DNA of 64,000 nt from CAVOJY01 sp963696405 (GCA_963696405.1 CAVOJY010000006.1:248001-312000); one strand, 5' to 3'. Positions 36,577 to 45,523 are shown, counted from the stretch's first letter. A program made the numbers and translations. The notes: generated by a model from the sequence alone, not told the origin.

Positions 36577-37104
36577 ATGTCACGCTTCATCGACACCGTC
36601 AACGAGCAGATCGGCAACGAGTTCTCCGCATCCCAGCAGTACGTCGCCATGGCCGTCTGGTACGACGGCGAGACGCTCCCCGGCCTGGCCAACTTCTTCT
36701 ACAGGCAGGCCGTCGAAGAGCGGAATCACGCGATGATGCTGGTCCAGTACCTCCTCGACGCGGGCGAGACGCCGGTCATTTCCGGCGCCGCAGCGCCGAA
36801 GACGACCTTCGCCGGCTACGCCGAGCCGGTCGAGCTGGCCCTTGCCCAGGAGAAGAAGGTCACCAGCCAGATCGTCAACCTCGTCCGCCTCGCCCGCGAG
36901 GAGGGCAACCTGCTGGGCGAGCACTTCCTGGGCTGGTTCCTCAAGGAACAGCTGGAGGAGGAATCGAGCATGTCGGCGCTCCTCAAGTCGGTCGAGCGCG
37001 CCGGCCCGCAGATCCTCCTCGTCGAGGGCTACCTGGCTCGCGCCGGGCAGGGCGAGGGCGAAGGTGAGTCGGACGCCCCGCACGCCGCGGGGGGCGCGCT
37101 CTAG
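36577..37104 (+). CDS. ftn: Ferritin
   Basis: 175 residues. MSRFIDTVNEQIGNEFSASQ, YVAMAVWYDGE, FFYRQAVEERNHAMMLVQYL and FLGWFLKEQLEEESSMSALL are the ferroxidase helices, with Glu/His ligands EERNH and EQxxEE. Stores iron oxidised to Fe(III) in a 24-mer shell and limits Fenton chemistry. The C-terminal ~20 residues are an Asp/Glu/Gly-rich extension. Divergent from the DedA gene and followed by a terminator. Confidence 0.95.
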   Translation: MSRFIDTVNEQIGNEFSASQQYVAMAVWYDGETLPGLANFFYRQAVEERNHAMMLVQYLLDAGETPVISGAAAPKTTFAGYAEPVELALAQEKKVTSQIVNLVRLAREEGNLLGEHFLGWFLKEQLEEESSMSALLKSVERAGPQILLVEGYLARAGQGEGEGESDAPHAAGGAL

Positions 37105-37127
37105 GCCCGCCTGATCCCGCCGCCCAT

Positions 37128-37155
37128 CGGGCGCCGCGCTCAGGCGCGGCGCCCG
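37128..37155 (+). terminator. Strong hairpin after the ferritin gene
   Basis: 12-bp perfect stem (37128-37139 with 37144-37155) and a four-base TCAG loop, 24 bases past the ferritin stop. AACAATTCC follows instead of a T-run. It separates ferritin from the AmmeMemoRadiSam genes. Confidence 0.7.
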
Positions 37156-37190
37156 AACAATTCCTCGCCCCGGTTCACCGGGCTGCGACA

Positions 37191-38429
37191 ATGGTGTCGA
37201 TGACGCGACCGCTCCGCCGGGACGACCTCTACACGAGCGCCCCGGCCGTCGAGATGCACGAGGAACCGACAGGCCGTGCCGGTGCCGTCCCGACGGCTGC
37301 CCCGCCGCGCATGCCAGCGACCGCCCGCTCGCCCCGGCCCGCGCCACCTCGAGCGCTGCCCGCGCTCGGTCCCGGTGAGGCGCTGGCGCTCCTCGGCACA
37401 CCGGTGGAGGACCCGCTCGCGCCCTTCTCGAACGCCCCGGCCGACCGCACCGTCCGTTGCGATGCCTGCGCCCACCGCTGTGTCATCCGCGAGGGCCGCC
37501 TGGGGGTCTGCCGCGTCCGTGAGAACCGGGGCGGGACGCTCGTGTCGCTCGTGTACGGGGAGGTGGTGGCAGCGCAGGTCGATCCCATGGAGAAGAAGCC
37601 GCTCTTCCACGCGTACCCCGGAAAGACCTCGCTATCGATCGCCACGGAGGGGTGCAACCTCCACTGCCCGTTCTGCCAGAACTGGGAGATCTCCCAGGCC
37701 CCGCGCGATGGCCTCCACCCGGTTCGACAGCCGCTCCCGCCGGACGCGGTCGTCCGCGAGGCCGTCGCGGCCGGGGCGCGCGCGATTGCGTACACCTACG
37801 TCGAGCCCACCGTCTTCCTCGAGTACGCGCTCGACACGGCTCGGCTTGCCCGGGCGGCCGGGCTCGCCAACGTCATCGTCACGAACGGGTACCAGACGCC
37901 CGAGGCGCTGGCCCTGATGGCGCCGGTCATCGACGCCGCGAACGTCGACCTGAAGGGATTCAGCGACCAGTTCTACCGGCGGGTGTGCGGCGCACGGCTC
38001 GAACCTATCCTCGAGTCCCTGAAGGAGCTGCGACGGCTCGGCACCTGGGTCGAGGTGACGACGCTGGTCATTCCCGGCGAGAACGACAAACCCGCCGAGC
38101 TTGCCGCCGCCGCCGAGTGGATCGGCCGCGAGCTGGGGCCGCAGACGCCGTGGCACCTCTCCGCCTTCTCACCGAGCTTCCGCTGGACGCACGTCCCGCC
38201 GACCCCGGCCGCGGCCGTGCGTGCGGCGCGGGAGATCGGCCGCCGTGCGGGCCTTCATCACGTCTACCTCGGCAACATCCCCGGCGACGGGGCGACCGAC
38301 ACGCACTGCCACCGCTGCGACGCCCTGCTCATCTCAAGGCGCGGGTACAGGCTCGTGGCGACGAAGCTGCGGGACGGACGGTGTCCGGCGTGCGGCACGC
38401 CCCTCGCCGGGATCGGCCTCGCAGCGTAG
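37191..38429 (+). CDS. amrS: AmmeMemoRadiSam radical SAM enzyme
   Basis: 412 residues. After a ~65-residue Ala/Pro-rich lead, the protein shows VRCDACAHRCVIREGRLGVCRVR (a Cys-rich block), then the radical SAM cluster motif EGCNLHCPFCQNWEIS (C-x3-C-x2-C), SPSFRWTHVPP and a C-terminal CHRCDALLISR...CPACGTPL zinc-ribbon-like block. This is the radical SAM component of the AmmeMemoRadiSam system (AmrS); its exact substrate is not settled. The Memo-type gene follows by 15 bases. ATG at 37200 is an alternative start. Confidence 0.93.
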   Translation: MVSMTRPLRRDDLYTSAPAVEMHEEPTGRAGAVPTAAPPRMPATARSPRPAPPRALPALGPGEALALLGTPVEDPLAPFSNAPADRTVRCDACAHRCVIREGRLGVCRVRENRGGTLVSLVYGEVVAAQVDPMEKKPLFHAYPGKTSLSIATEGCNLHCPFCQNWEISQAPRDGLHPVRQPLPPDAVVREAVAAGARAIAYTYVEPTVFLEYALDTARLARAAGLANVIVTNGYQTPEALALMAPVIDAANVDLKGFSDQFYRRVCGARLEPILESLKELRRLGTWVEVTTLVIPGENDKPAELAAAAEWIGRELGPQTPWHLSAFSPSFRWTHVPPTPAAAVRAAREIGRRAGLHHVYLGNIPGDGATDTHCHRCDALLISRRGYRLVATKLRDGRCPACGTPLAGIGLAA

Positions 38430-38444
38430 CCACGGAGGCGAGAA

Positions 38445-39353
38445 ATGAGCGCATCCGCTTCTTCCACCGACCAGGTCCGGTACCCGGCCATCGCCGGCAC
38501 GTTCTACCCGGGCGACCCCACGGTGCTCGCCCACCGGGTGGACACCCTGCTGGGCGAGGCCGCCGAGCGCGCCGCGCCGATCCCCCGCGTTCGCGCCGCG
38601 GCACCGGTCGGGCTGGTCGTGCCCCATGCCGGCATCGCCTACTCGGGCGCCGTGGCGGCCGCCGGGTGGGCGGCCCTCCGCGGCAGCCCTCCGGACACGG
38701 TCGTCATCGCGGGCACCAACCACTTCGCCGGGGGGCTCCGGGGCATCGCCGTCTGGCCGGACGGCGCGTGGCGGACGCCCCTGGGGGACACCCCGATCGA
38801 CGACGACCTTGCCGCGCGGATCGCCGCGCTCGGGAGGCCGTTCGCCGCCGACCGCGAATCCCACCGCGACGAACACTCCATCGAGGTCCAGCTCCCGTTC
38901 CTCGCGCGGGCCTGCCCGTCGAGCCGGCTCGTCCCGCTTCTGGTCTCGTGTGCGAGCGTCCAGGCCTGCGTATCGGCGGGCGAGGCGCTGGGCCGACTGC
39001 TGGCCGAGGTCCGTGCCGGAGGCTCCACGGTGGTCCTCGTCGCCAGCTCCGACTTCGCCCATTACCCCGACGAGCGCGACGCCCGGGACGTGAACCGGCG
39101 ACTGGTGCCGCTCATCTCGCGGCTCGACCCGGACGCGGTGGCTGCCGAGGAGGATGCCCTCCGCCACTCGACCATCCGCGGGCTCTCGTGCGGGCTGTGC
39201 GGCCTGGAGCCCGTGCTCTTCGTCCTCGGGGCCTTCCGGGCGATGGGGCTTGCCCCCGGCGAGCTGCTGGCGGAGGCGACGTCGGCCGATGTGCCAGGTG
39301 GCGATCCCTTCCGGACCGTGGGTTACGCCACGATCGCGTTCCCGGCGGCCTAG
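38445..39353 (+). CDS. amrB: AmmeMemoRadiSam system protein B (MEMO1 family)
   Basis: 302 residues. VRYPAIAGTFYPGDPTVL, GLVVPHAGIAYSGAVAAAGW, GTNHFAGG, HSIEVQLPFL and VASSDFAHY are the Memo/AmmeMemoRadiSam B blocks, with His and Glu residues positioned like an extradiol dioxygenase metal site. Paired with the AmrS gene 15 bases upstream as an operon. The third partner (AMMECR1 domain) is not in the window. The ATG has GGAGG-type GGCGAG close by. Confidence 0.93.
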   Translation: MSASASSTDQVRYPAIAGTFYPGDPTVLAHRVDTLLGEAAERAAPIPRVRAAAPVGLVVPHAGIAYSGAVAAAGWAALRGSPPDTVVIAGTNHFAGGLRGIAVWPDGAWRTPLGDTPIDDDLAARIAALGRPFAADRESHRDEHSIEVQLPFLARACPSSRLVPLLVSCASVQACVSAGEALGRLLAEVRAGGSTVVLVASSDFAHYPDERDARDVNRRLVPLISRLDPDAVAAEEDALRHSTIRGLSCGLCGLEPVLFVLGAFRAMGLAPGELLAEATSADVPGGDPFRTVGYATIAFPAA

Positions 39354-40078
39354 AGACCCTTCAGCGCCCGGTAGGACTTGGTGTCGATCTCCGCCGCGCG
39401 GAAGAGCTCCGCGATCCGCGTGAGTTCGGCCTTGCTCGGGCCGCTGCTGGCGCCGTCCGCCGTGCCCAGGCCGACGTACCCGGTGCGAGTGGGGTTGTCG
39501 GTGACCGTCCAGACGCCGAACTGCTGGACGCGGAACGGCTCGTCGCCGAACTCCGGCAGTCTGGTCAGCTTGACGAGGTCCTTTGGCACGGAGCCCTCGT
39601 GGAGCGCGAAACGGTCGTTGCGGTCCGGCGTGTCCTTCTTCATGTTGGCGCACGCCACGTCGAGCTGGACCGGGACGCTGCCGCCGGCCTCCAGGTCGAC
39701 CATGCGGCGGGTGACGACCACCATGCTCTGGGTGCGCTCGACCGAGGGGTCGAAGACCGTCCCCTGGTTGATGACGACCACGAGCGGTCCGTCTGCCTTC
39801 GAGGTCAGCGTGAGGTCAAGGTGCTGCAGACCGTGACCCGTGCCCGCTACCGCGACCTGGCCGCCATTGACGGCCTTGATCAGCTCGATCGTGGCCGGCG
39901 TCGGCTCCGGGGTCGGCACGGGCGTCGGTGAGGGCGTCGGCGAAGCGGTCGGGACAGGGGTCGGCAAAGGGGTGGGCGTGGGCCCGGTCCCGCCGCATCC
40001 CGCCACGGTGAGCGTCACGACGAGGAGAACGGCCGCCAGAGGCACCGCTCGCGAGGCCAGGTGGATTGGTCGACGCAC
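39350..40078 (-). CDS. Putative lipoprotein with Pro/Thr linker
   Basis: 242 residues from a GTG at 40078 (a longer reading upstream is Arg-rich and unlike a signal). A signal peptide with lipobox LTVAGC (Cys about 28), a TPTPTPLPTPVPTASPTP-type linker (about 30-65) and a ~170-residue beta-rich domain (VDLEAGGSVPVQLDVACANMKK) follow. No family recognised; secreted lipid-anchored protein. Stop overlaps the amrB stop by four bases in convergent orientation. Confidence 0.68.
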   Translation of the reverse strand: MRRPIHLASRAVPLAAVLLVVTLTVAGCGGTGPTPTPLPTPVPTASPTPSPTPVPTPEPTPATIELIKAVNGGQVAVAGTGHGLQHLDLTLTSKADGPLVVVINQGTVFDPSVERTQSMVVVTRRMVDLEAGGSVPVQLDVACANMKKDTPDRNDRFALHEGSVPKDLVKLTRLPEFGDEPFRVQQFGVWTVTDNPTRTGYVGLGTADGASSGPSKAELTRIAELFRAAEIDTKSYRALKGL

Positions 40079-40141
40079 GAAGGGATTGTAGGGCCAGCGC
40101 CACCCGGCTCGTCCTTCTGGCCCTTGCCGGCCGCTGTTCCT

Positions 40142-40158
40142 GCCCGCATAGTGCGGGC
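40142..40158. promoter_or_regulatory. Inverted repeat upstream of the deazaflavin nitroreductase gene
   Basis: GCCCGCA and TGCGGGC (7-bp arms, TAG spacer) lie 27 bases before the start at 40186, in the divergent region with the lipoprotein gene. It could be an operator or a hairpin; function not shown. Confidence 0.4.
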
Positions 40159-40185
40159 GATGTGACCCGGTCATCGGAGAGGACG

Positions 40186-40845
40186 ATGAGCGACAGCACC
40201 TCAACGTTGGGGACGAGCCCGTTCGGGACCCTGCCCTACGGGCCGCGCATGCAGCGGCTGCTGCCCCCGCTCTACGGGGCGTTCCGGGACCTGAACCGCT
40301 GCTTCATCGTTCCCCTCTTCCGGGCCGGGCTGGGCAGCCTGTTCTTCTCCAGCCCGTTCGCGCACGTGATGGTCCTGCGCACGACCGGCAGGAAGAGCGG
40401 CCGGCCGCGGTATGCCCCTCTCGGCTACGCGATCCTCGACGGCGCCGTCTACTGCACGGCCGGGTTCGGCCCCCGGACCCACTGGCTCCTGAACATCCGC
40501 GAGAACCCAGCGGTCGAGGTACTGCTCCCCGGCGGGGCCGCCTATGCCGGGGTTGCCGAGGAGGTGACCGACCCAGACGAGTGGCTGCGCTCGTTCCGCG
40601 AGGTCATGATCGGGTGCGGGGTCGTCGGCGGCCTCTCGATCGGCGAGAATCCGTGGCGAGTGACCGACGAGGCGCTCCTCGCGAAGGGCCGGGGCCTGCC
40701 CGTCGTCCGCGTCCGCCCGACCGGCGTCGCAGCCGGGCCGGCTGACCCCGGCGGCGGGCTCTGGGTCGTGCTCACGGTGATCAGCGTGGCATGGCTTCTC
40801 GGGTGGCTGCGGGGACAGACCCGCGGCCGCGGAGGTGCAGCATGA
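40186..40845 (+). CDS. Deazaflavin (F420)-dependent nitroreductase-like protein
   Basis: 219 residues. VMVLRTTGRKSGRPRYAPLG is the Ddn/deazaflavin-dependent nitroreductase signature (RTxGRKSG), and WLLNIRENPAVEVLLPGG the second conserved block. A C-terminal hydrophobic segment (about 185-205, LWVVLTVISVAWLLGWLRG) suggests membrane association. F420-dependent reductases of this kind act on quinones or nitro compounds. GAGAGGAC precedes the ATG. The stop overlaps the next start (ATGA), so they are translationally coupled. A second F420-type gene (LLM, 18551) supports cofactor F420 use. Confidence 0.85.
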   Translation: MSDSTSTLGTSPFGTLPYGPRMQRLLPPLYGAFRDLNRCFIVPLFRAGLGSLFFSSPFAHVMVLRTTGRKSGRPRYAPLGYAILDGAVYCTAGFGPRTHWLLNIRENPAVEVLLPGGAAYAGVAEEVTDPDEWLRSFREVMIGCGVVGGLSIGENPWRVTDEALLAKGRGLPVVRVRPTGVAAGPADPGGGLWVVLTVISVAWLLGWLRGQTRGRGGAA

Positions 40846-42083
40846 ATGAGAACCGGACCCCGCAGGTCGCCACCCTCGCCTTCGGGGCGGTCCTCATCGC
40901 GCTCGGCGCCATCTTCCTCTTTGCCGGTCCGCTCGACGTGCTCCCCGGACTGTCGACCTGGCCGTTCTTCATCATCGTGCCGGGCGTCGCCCTCATCGCG
41001 CTCGCCTTCGCGGTCGGCGGCGAGGGCGGAGTCGGGCTTTCCATCTTCGGCAGCATCGTGACGGCCACGGGGCTGCTCCTCCTGTACCAGGACGTGACGA
41101 ACCATTACGAGAGCTGGGCGTACGCCTGGGCGCTCATCGCCCCGGGGTCGGTGGGGTTCGGCATGCTCGTCTACGGGATCGGCACGGGACGCGCGGACCT
41201 GGTCCGCGCCGGAGCGATCACCGGCGCGGTCGGCCTTGGCCTGTTTCTGGCCGGCGCGATCTTCTTCGAGGGGATCATCGGCATCAGCGGGCGGGTCTTC
41301 GGAGGGGCCGCGCAGGCCATCGTCGCCATCGCCATCATCGGGCTCGGCGTGGCCGTGCTGGCGGGAACCTTCGTGTCGCGCGGCCCCGCCAGGACGGTCG
41401 CGCCTCCGGCGGGCATGGCCGCGGGCACGGGCGTGGGTACGGCCGAGGGGACGTGGGCCCCGCCGTCGCCGGCGTCGGCGGGGCCCGTCGAGAATCTCGC
41501 CCTCGACCTCGGCTCGGCGACCAGCGCGGATATCCGGGTCGACTTCGGCGCCGGCCGGATGTGGATCGGCCCCGCCGCGCCGGGCCGCCTCGTCGAGGGC
41601 ACGTTCGGCGGCGGCGCGAAGTACGAGATGGCTCCAGAGGGTCGCGTCCGCCTGTGGCAGGGGGAGCAGTTCTGGAATTGGGGCCTCAGCGGACGCAACC
41701 AGTGGCAGTTCGGGATCGCCACGACCGTGCCCCTCCGCCTGCAAGTCCAGACGGGGGCCAGCGAGACGCAGATCGACCTCCTCGAAACGCAGGCACGAGA
41801 GGTCGACTTGAAGGTGGGCGCGGCGTCGACCCGGGTGCGTCTGCCCCGCGCAGCCGGCCTGACCCGGTTTCGCGGCGACGTCGGGGCAGGGTCGCTCGAC
41901 ATCACGGTCCCGGAAGGGGTCGCCGCCCGTATCCGGACCACGGTGGCGCTCGGCAGCGCGAACATCAACCCGGCGCGGTTCCCGGCGGCGCCGGGAGGCT
42001 TCGAGTCGCCCGGTTTCGAGGCCGCGGCCAACCGCGTGGAACTCGCCCTCCAGGGCGGCATGGGCTCGATCACGGTGCGGTAG
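40842..42083 (+). CDS. LiaF/DUF5668-like multispan membrane protein
   Basis: 413 residues. Six or so transmembrane helices in the first ~190 residues (for example LAFGAVLIALGAIFLFAGPL and WPFFIIVPGVALIALAFAV) precede a Gly/Pro linker and a C-terminal beta-rich part (ENLALDLGSATSADIRVDFG, GSLDITVPEGVAARIRTTVA). The architecture resembles the LiaF-TM plus LiaF/DUF2154 cytoplasmic domain of bacterial envelope-stress proteins. It overlaps the nitroreductase gene by four bases. A role in sensing membrane perturbation is inferred from the family only. Confidence 0.75.
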   Translation: MNENRTPQVATLAFGAVLIALGAIFLFAGPLDVLPGLSTWPFFIIVPGVALIALAFAVGGEGGVGLSIFGSIVTATGLLLLYQDVTNHYESWAYAWALIAPGSVGFGMLVYGIGTGRADLVRAGAITGAVGLGLFLAGAIFFEGIIGISGRVFGGAAQAIVAIAIIGLGVAVLAGTFVSRGPARTVAPPAGMAAGTGVGTAEGTWAPPSPASAGPVENLALDLGSATSADIRVDFGAGRMWIGPAAPGRLVEGTFGGGAKYEMAPEGRVRLWQGEQFWNWGLSGRNQWQFGIATTVPLRLQVQTGASETQIDLLETQAREVDLKVGAASTRVRLPRAAGLTRFRGDVGAGSLDITVPEGVAARIRTTVALGSANINPARFPAAPGGFESPGFEAAANRVELALQGGMGSITVR

Positions 42084-42099
42084 CTCGATCACGGTGCGA
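42064..42099. repeat. Two direct copies of a 16-base sequence
   Basis: GCTCGATCACGGTGCG occurs at 42064-42079 and again at 42084-42099, across the stop codon of the LiaF-like gene. Probably a short local duplication. Confidence 0.7.
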
Positions 42100-42138
42100 T
42101 GGCAGGACTTCTGGACGAGGGGGTCGGGAGGGAGTTCG

Positions 42139-43446
42139 ATGGCAACAGCGGCTGAACCCAGGGCTGCAGCCATGAAGTTGCGGCGCGCGCTCACGTTCGC
42201 GGCGATTGTGGCGCTCGTTTCCGGGTGCGGGACGGCCGCCCCGATACCGGGGTTCCCAGGGGGATCGCCGGGGACCACGGGCGGCGGGCCGGCGTCACCC
42301 GTCGCCACCGGTGCCGCCGCGTCCCCGAGCCCCTCGGCGCCGACATCATCGCTCCCGGGCAGCCCCGCCGCGACGTCGCAGACGCGGCCGGTCCCGAGCG
42401 GCGGCTTCGTCCGACCTTCACCGGTCCCGAGCGTCGCTCCCACCAAGCGCCCTGTCCCGCCTCCGGTGGAGGGCATCCTGGTCGATTACGTCTACACCTC
42501 GGACCTCATCACGCCCATCGCCCACCTCTACGGCTCGGCCCTTGATGACTTCGCCATCGTGACGGTGACGAACACGAACGACGTACCGGCGAAGGTGGTG
42601 GTCGAGAGCGAGATCGTGGACTACACGACCACGGCCACCGACACCGTCACGATTGATCCGGGTGCGAGCGCGGAGGTGCGGCAGAACCCGACCCTGAAGC
42701 CCGAAGCGATCGATCGCCTCAACTCCCAACGCCCGGCCGACTTTCACCTCCACGTTGTTCTTCTCCAGGAAGGCCAGGAACGCGAGATCCTCGACCAGAC
42801 CGCCCCCACGCTCGTTTGGGCCCGGCGTGACTTTCCCGGGTCGATCGAGGGCATGACCGCCCAGGAGGTACTCGATCTCCTGGCCGTGATGGTCACGCCC
42901 CACGACCCGGACGTGGAGGCACTGATCCGCAAGGCGGCGGACTACGACCCTTCCGGGATCATGAAGAACGGCTACGGCGGGCACCTCGACGACGCGGAGG
43001 GCTGGGTCTGGGACCGCATGGCCGCCGTCTGGGAGGCGGAGGACCGGGACTACGACCTCACCTACATCAGCACGTACGTGACCTTCGCGCCCGGCGCGGT
43101 ACAGCGGATGCGGCTGCCCTCGGAAGTGCTCGAGCAGCAAAGTGGCAACTGCATCGAGCTGGCGGCCCTGTACGCCGCCGTGGCCGAGGCGCTCGGCATG
43201 GAGGCCGCCATCGTCCTCATCCCCGGCCACGCGTACGTGGCGATCCGCACCGACCTCGAGAACGCGAACTACTACTTCATCGAGACCACCCTGATCGGCC
43301 GCGCCACGTTCAGCGAGGCCGTGAACGCGGGCGCCCAGGAGTTCGACGAAGCCAAGCCGCACCTCGACGCGGGCGACGATGGGTGGAACTGGGTCACCAT
43401 CGCAACAGCCCGCGAGAAGGGGATCCTGCCGATCCCCTGGCGCTGA
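42139..43446 (+). CDS. Transglutaminase-like lipoprotein
   Basis: 435 residues from an ATG with GGGAGGGAG eight bases upstream. A signal with lipobox ALVSGC (about residues 29-34) and a Ser/Thr/Pro linker (about 35-110) precede a soluble part. GNCIELAALYAAVAEALG and VLIPGHAYVAIRTDL hold the Cys and His expected of a transglutaminase/papain-like site; a following Asp/Glu (FIETTLIG) would complete the triad. Such proteins act on peptidoglycan or proteins at the outer face; substrate unknown. Convergent with the SRPBCC genes. Confidence 0.75.
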   Translation: MATAAEPRAAAMKLRRALTFAAIVALVSGCGTAAPIPGFPGGSPGTTGGGPASPVATGAAASPSPSAPTSSLPGSPAATSQTRPVPSGGFVRPSPVPSVAPTKRPVPPPVEGILVDYVYTSDLITPIAHLYGSALDDFAIVTVTNTNDVPAKVVVESEIVDYTTTATDTVTIDPGASAEVRQNPTLKPEAIDRLNSQRPADFHLHVVLLQEGQEREILDQTAPTLVWARRDFPGSIEGMTAQEVLDLLAVMVTPHDPDVEALIRKAADYDPSGIMKNGYGGHLDDAEGWVWDRMAAVWEAEDRDYDLTYISTYVTFAPGAVQRMRLPSEVLEQQSGNCIELAALYAAVAEALGMEAAIVLIPGHAYVAIRTDLENANYYFIETTLIGRATFSEAVNAGAQEFDEAKPHLDAGDDGWNWVTIATAREKGILPIPWR

Positions 43447-43470
43447 CCGTGGCCGCGCCGCCGCTCGAGA

Positions 43471-44247
43471 CTACGAGGCCGGCGGCGCCTCCGCGAGGGC
43501 CTCGCTGACGGCCTCCGCGGCACCCTCGGCGGCGGCCGCGGGTGCGGGCACGGGCCCCGGCAACTCCCCGGCCTCCGCATGCTTCTTGATCCCGAGCAGC
43601 AGCTTGCGGTCCATGGCAAACAGGGCCGGCTCCATGAACACCTTCGCCGCCACGTGGAACCCGGGCTGCGGCGTGTAGTCGGCGCGGAAGCGGGCGACCA
43701 ACCGGGTTTCGAACCCCTCCGCCGCATCTCGCTCGTCGAGGGCGAACGCCCAGCTCGAGTCCAGGTACGTCGTCACGTCGGGGTCCGTGCGATCCACCAC
43801 CTTGCCGGCGCGCGGATCGACCGTACCGGTCAGGACCAGCCTCGTGGGCGCATCGACCTCCGCCACTCGCGAGGCCACCCCGGCCATCATCGCAACCTCG
43901 TCACCCACGTTGAGCACCGGTTGCTCCGGTGCAGTCGACCCTGGACCGGAGCTCTCCGGGCCGGCGGTGCTCCCCAGCCAGTCATAGCTGAAGACACCGG
44001 CGCGGCTGCGACCCATCTGCGCGACCCACGGCCAGACATCCGCGGCGCGGGCGGCGATCGTCACGGCATGGGTGGCGTTCACGCGCGGGAACAGGATGTA
44101 GTCGTCACCGGGCATCGCGCGCTCGACCTCTTCAGGCGTCGCGCCCCAGCGGAGGTGCCGGGGGCGAGCCACGAGGGCGTATGCAGCGGCGGCAGCGCCA
44201 GCGGCGGCCCCCAGGACCACCGTGGTCCCGATAAGTCGACGGATCAT
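43471..44247 (-). CDS. SRPBCC-family protein with N-terminal anchor, copy 1
   Basis: 258 residues from an ATG with GAGGTGA eight bases upstream. An N-terminal hydrophobic helix (IRRLIGTTVVLGAAAGAAAA) is followed by RPRHLRWGATPEEVERAMPGD and WPWVAQMGRSRAGVFSYDWL, then a START/polyketide-cyclase-like beta-helix grip. It closely resembles the protein encoded at 44356-45042, so the two arose by tandem duplication. Such domains bind hydrophobic ligands; ligand unknown. The C-terminus is Ala/Glu-rich. A polar-ligand or membrane-repair role cannot be judged. Confidence 0.82.
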   Translation of the reverse strand: MIRRLIGTTVVLGAAAGAAAAAYALVARPRHLRWGATPEEVERAMPGDDYILFPRVNATHAVTIAARAADVWPWVAQMGRSRAGVFSYDWLGSTAGPESSGPGSTAPEQPVLNVGDEVAMMAGVASRVAEVDAPTRLVLTGTVDPRAGKVVDRTDPDVTTYLDSSWAFALDERDAAEGFETRLVARFRADYTPQPGFHVAAKVFMEPALFAMDRKLLLGIKKHAEAGELPGPVPAPAAAAEGAAEAVSEALAEAPPAS

Positions 44248-44355
44248 CAAGGTCACCTCAGTTTCGTCCCGGATCGCGGCCGGCACCCACGTGGCGGGAT
44301 GCGGCGAACACCGAGTGTACGTCGAAGACCGCCGAAGCGACGCAGACGGGATTGA

Positions 44356-45042
44356 TCAGCCCCCGATCGACAGCCGCTCGGCGCGCTCCCGGATCCCGAG
44401 GAGCATCTTCCGCTCCATGACGAAGTGGGCAGGCTCGGTGAACACGCGCCAAACCACCCAGCTGGCCAGGCGATCGTCCCAGTCCATGCTGAACCTGACC
44501 GCGAGACGCGTCGTCCGGTCGTCGATCTCGGTGAGCCTCCACGACCAGCACACGTCGAACCAGGCCGGCGGGGTCGGGTCGTCCGGGCCGAGCAGCCGGC
44601 CCGGCGCGGAGGGGTCGACACGGGCGTGGAGCACGAGCGTGCGGTTGGGCTCGAGTTCGACCACCTCGAGGCCCATCGCCCCGCCGGGAGCGAGCGGCAC
44701 GGTGTCGCCCACCGCGAGCGTCTGCCACTCCGGCACGATCCGGTCAGCGTTTCGCATGTCGGCGCCGATCAGGCGCTCGAGGCGATCGTAGCTGTACAGG
44801 CCCCCGCGGTCGGCGCCGAGCTGGACGATCCAGGGCCAGACGCCGGCCACCGGCGCGCCGATCGTGACCGCCCGGGTTGTGAGCAGCCGGGGGGCCGGTA
44901 CGAGGCCGTCGCCGGGGAAATCCGCGGCGACCTCGTCATCGGTGGCTCCCCAGCGAAGGTGGCGCGGCCGCAGCACGGCAGCGTAGCCCGCGGCCGTGGC
45001 GACTCCGAGAAGGGCGGCGGCGCCGAGCGTTCGGCGGATCAA
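44356..45042 (-). CDS. SRPBCC-family protein with N-terminal anchor, copy 2
   Basis: 228 residues from a TTG at 45042 with a perfect GGAGG seven bases upstream. Anchor helix IRRTLGAAALLGVATAAGYA, then RPRHLRWGATDDEVAADFPG and WPWIVQLGADRGGLYSYDRL, near-identical to copy 1 in order and spacing. The C-terminal block HFVMERKMLLGIRERAERL matches MDRKLLLGIKKHAEA of copy 1. The paralogues are 108 bases apart on the same strand and may be co-expressed. Confidence 0.85.
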   Translation of the reverse strand: MIRRTLGAAALLGVATAAGYAAVLRPRHLRWGATDDEVAADFPGDGLVPAPRLLTTRAVTIGAPVAGVWPWIVQLGADRGGLYSYDRLERLIGADMRNADRIVPEWQTLAVGDTVPLAPGGAMGLEVVELEPNRTLVLHARVDPSAPGRLLGPDDPTPPAWFDVCWSWRLTEIDDRTTRLAVRFSMDWDDRLASWVVWRVFTEPAHFVMERKMLLGIRERAERLSIGG

Positions 45043-45232
45043 GACAGCACCTCCGGGTTCGAATGAGACTGCAAGCGGACCGGCCGAGGATAACCCGGTT
45101 CCTCCGCAGAGGCCGGCGCCCGGGCCGCGCCGACGCGACGGGAGGTGCGCCGCGGCGGCGGATGGTGCACCATTCGACCGGCGGGTGGGTGCGGTGTGGC
45201 GCCGCCTGGCCCGATCGAAGCGGGAGGCCGGC

Positions 45233-45523
45233 ATGTACGTCACGCTCGTCCACGCGCACGTCAAGCCCGAGCACATCGAGGACTTCATCGCCGCGAGCAC
45301 GGCGAACCATGAGGCGTCCGTCCACGAGCCGGGGAACCTGCGGTTCGACATCCTCCAGCTGGCCGAGGACCCGACGCGCTTCATTCTCTACGAGGCCTAC
45401 GAGAGCGCCGACCACGCGCGGGGGCACAAGGACACCCCGCACTACGCCGGGTGGCGGGCGACCGTGGCTCCCTGGATGGCCGAGCCACGCCAGGGCGTCG
45501 TGTACAACGGCCTGCTCCCGTAG
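45233..45523 (+). CDS. Antibiotic biosynthesis monooxygenase (ABM) family protein
   Basis: 96 residues from an ATG with GGGAGG eight bases upstream. MYVTLVHAHVKPEHIEDFIA, SVHEPGNLRFDILQLAED and FILYEAYESADHARGHKDTP are the ABM/LsrG-type ferredoxin-like fold. Members include quinol monooxygenases and the autoinducer-2-P isomerase LsrG; sequence does not decide. 23 bases upstream of the GT87-like gene. Confidence 0.88.
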   Translation: MYVTLVHAHVKPEHIEDFIAASTANHEASVHEPGNLRFDILQLAEDPTRFILYEAYESADHARGHKDTPHYAGWRATVAPWMAEPRQGVVYNGLLP

